In this document: piece after piece, positions 62,635 to 64,000 of the stretch
Layout: the number at the start of each line of letters is the position of its first letter
How positions within the stretch are numbered: position 1 is the stretch's first letter
Assembly: GCF_018129405.1 (NCBI RefSeq)
Contig: NZ_JAFCLP010000004.1
Location: forward strand, 1 to 64,000
DNA length: 64,000 nt
Direction: 5' to 3'
From: Bradyrhizobium iriomotense
GTDB taxonomy: Bacteria > Pseudomonadota > Alphaproteobacteria > Rhizobiales > Xanthobacteraceae
Notes under the pieces: model-generated
Databases searched by the model: none
What the model was told of the DNA's origin: nothing
Seen by the model: the letters and a program-made list of their open reading frames with translations, nothing else
Position numbers and translations under genes: made by a program

Positions 62635-63108
62635 CTACTTCGCGACGAAGCGGCTCCCATTCCAGCGTAACGTCCGGCGGTTTCCATCCTCACCCATGAG
62701 TTCGACGAAAGCCTGACCGTTGGCAGACGATAGCCGGACGTCGTAGGCGTGCACGGCGAGCACCCGACGGTATCGGCCGGCCGTCGCGACATACACCTGG
62801 TGCAGGCAGCCCGCGGAATTGCAGAGAACGGCGCCGCCGCGGCAGCGAAAATCGTCGAAATGCAGAGCCACGAACTCGGCGCCTGGCACGGTCAGATAGA
62901 GAGCAAAATGTTGAGCGGCAGCTATTGAGCCTCCGCAGGCAGCGTCCCATTTCCGCACGTCTGCGCGGATCTCGGCCGGGAGCATGTCAAGGTGCGCAGG
63001 GCTCCAGGGGTCTTGCGCCATTCCGCTATGGGGAAGCGCCGGCTGCGCAAGAGCAAGCAACGCAATGACACCGCTTAGCAGCGCGGTAGCGGGTTTGCGA
63101 AATTTCAC
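62635..63108 (-). CDS. Secreted hypothetical protein, 157 aa
   Basis: Signal peptide with core LLSGVIALLALAQPALPHSG. The mature part contains LPAEIRADVRKWDAACGGSI, FRCRGGAVLCNSAGCLHQVY, with at least four Cys, and a final strand region NGQAFVELMGEDGNRRTLRW. It is a conserved rhizobial exported protein with unknown role. GTG start, AGGAG eight bases upstream. It converges on ppx and is divergent from the efflux adaptor. Confidence 0.75.
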   Translation of the reverse strand: MKFRKPATALLSGVIALLALAQPALPHSGMAQDPWSPAHLDMLPAEIRADVRKWDAACGGSIAAAQHFALYLTVPGAEFVALHFDDFRCRGGAVLCNSAGCLHQVYVATAGRYRRVLAVHAYDVRLSSANGQAFVELMGEDGNRRTLRWNGSRFVAK

Positions 63109-63253
63109 GGCTTTGCTCCTGAGCCCGCATCCGGATCGACGCTAGATTCAAATGTACGCTCCACAGGCGAGGCGAGCTTGATGCACATCAACTCACCCGA
63201 GTCGCACCGGCCTTAAGAGAGATAAAGACGCGAGGCTTCGAGCGATTGCCGCC

Positions 63254-64000
63254 ATGCAATTCCACCGTGGGACATTTCTTCCGAGCAGCGCTCGGAACGT
63301 GGCTGCCTGTGTGCTCCTTGCGCTCGCATTGAGTTTTTGGCCTTCGACGCCGAACGCGCAGGATGAATTGAAGCTGAGCGATGCGCAGGCCCGGAATCTC
63401 GGCGTGCGCGTCACCCGTCCGATCGCGAGTCGGACCGACCTGACGCTGCCCTACCCCGTCCAGATCGTGATCCCCACGCCGCAATTGTGGGTCGTCAGCG
63501 CGCCGGTGCCCGGCATGGTCGCCAATCTCCTGGTCGGGCGCGGTGACCGCACCTCGGCCGGCCAGCCGCTGGTCATCCTGGAAAGTCCGAGTTTCGTCTC
63601 CCAGCAGCGCGACTTCCTGCACGCGATCGCACAGGAGCTTCTCGCCAGCCAGCAGCTCAAGCGGAATATCGATCTGTTCGAGGGCAAGGCCGTGCCCCAG
63701 CGCGTGCTGGAGGCGAGCCAGGCCGAAGCGCGCCAGGCCACTCTCGTGGTCGCCGAACGGCGACAGATGCTGCATCTGAGCGGGATGTCGGACGGGGCGA
63801 TTACGCGGCTGGCCCAGGAAGCTGCGATCAGCGCAACGCTCACGGTCAATGCGCCGCAAACCGCATCCGTGGTTGATATCACGGTATCGCCGGGGCAGCG
63901 GCTTGAACAATCCGCGCCGCTCGTCAAACTGGCGAGGCTCTCCCCGCTATGGGCCGAAATCGCGGTTCCTGCGGACAATATCCGGGCGATCCGTCCCGGT
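63254..64000 (+). CDS. RND efflux periplasmic adaptor (HlyD/CusB-like), partial
   Basis: The start ATG and 249 codons are inside the window; the gene runs past its end. A signal peptide (CVLLALALSFWPSTPNAQ) is followed by LWVVSAPVPGMVANLLVGRG, DRTSAGQPLVILESPSFV, a lipoyl-type half motif, then the helical hairpin QQRDFLHAIAQELLASQQLK, QAEARQATLVVAERRQMLHL, and the second lipoyl half TASVVDITVSPGQRLEQSAP. This order is that of membrane-fusion proteins of RND pumps for metals or drugs. Pump genes should follow beyond the window. Confidence 0.88.
   Translation, partial: MQFHRGTFLPSSARNVAACVLLALALSFWPSTPNAQDELKLSDAQARNLGVRVTRPIASRTDLTLPYPVQIVIPTPQLWVVSAPVPGMVANLLVGRGDRTSAGQPLVILESPSFVSQQRDFLHAIAQELLASQQLKRNIDLFEGKAVPQRVLEASQAEARQATLVVAERRQMLHLSGMSDGAITRLAQEAAISATLTVNAPQTASVVDITVSPGQRLEQSAPLVKLARLSPLWAEIAVPADNIRAIRPG

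Overview
The window reads as a stretch of chromosome from a Bradyrhizobium-like alphaproteobacterium (Rhizobiales). The evidence is the high GC content, the eukaryote-type glutamine synthetase II gene divergent from a gstI-like gene, the NADP malic enzyme fused to a phosphotransacetylase-like domain, the purN-purM / CDP-alcohol phosphatidyltransferase / hdaA / ppk / ppx block, and many palindromic intergenic repeats of the CGTCATTGCGAGCGCAGCGAAGC type. I found no rRNA, tRNA, CRISPR array, insertion sequence or prophage.

Layout. 0-4.2 kb: two paralogous GrlR-like proteins, each an internal duplication, around a ModA-like binding protein and a Sel1-repeat protein. 4.3-6.2 kb: glnII with a strong sigma-54 type promoter and a leader hairpin, divergent from a gstI-like (DUF2735) gene, each gene closed by a terminator. 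6.2-11.4 kb: small housekeeping and accessory genes (MliC-type inhibitor, Tyr phosphatase, SDR, DUF2161, GNAT, thioesterase, BtuF-like protein). 11.4-16.3 kb: a two-component flavin monooxygenase, its flavin reductase, an AraC-type regulator and a nitroalkane-oxidase-like flavoprotein; a related 46-bp box lies upstream of both transcription units. 16.3-19.2 kb: tryptophan-to-anthranilate operon (formamidase, TDO, kynureninase). 19.5-23.1 kb: M20 hydrolase and PPOX-family protein, divergent from a MocR/PdxR regulator. 23.1-29.4 kb: small secreted proteins, CreA, L,D-transpeptidase, glutathione peroxidase, polysaccharide deacetylase, RibD-like reductase.

29.4-38.9 kb: TPR-glycosyltransferase, DoxX, malic enzyme, an anchored periplasmic protein and aspS. 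39.1-48.5 kb: selO; a glycerophosphodiesterase-like metallophosphoesterase with Ugp-type permeases and binding protein but no ATPase; a lower-GC membrane protein of unknown family with a duplicated hairpin motif; a 36-aa membrane peptide; rnd. 48.7-55.2 kb: class III aminotransferase, a LysR regulator divergent from two GNAT-type proteins and an isochorismatase-fold pseudoenzyme, an autotransporter-like protein with a repeat-expanded signal peptide, and a cold-shock protein. 55.5-64 kb: purM-purN divergent from the CDP-alcohol phosphatidyltransferase-hdaA-ppk-ppx run, a secreted protein, and the start of an RND efflux adaptor cut by the window end.

Most genes are ordinary chromosomal genes. 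The best candidates for something undescribed are the duplicated-hairpin membrane protein (45.3-46.9 kb), the shared box with the putative nitroalkane/flavin monooxygenase regulon (11.7-16.2 kb), the inactive isochorismatase-fold protein with its GNAT partners (50.3-52.3 kb), and the autotransporter with the lengthening signal peptide (53.4-54.7 kb).
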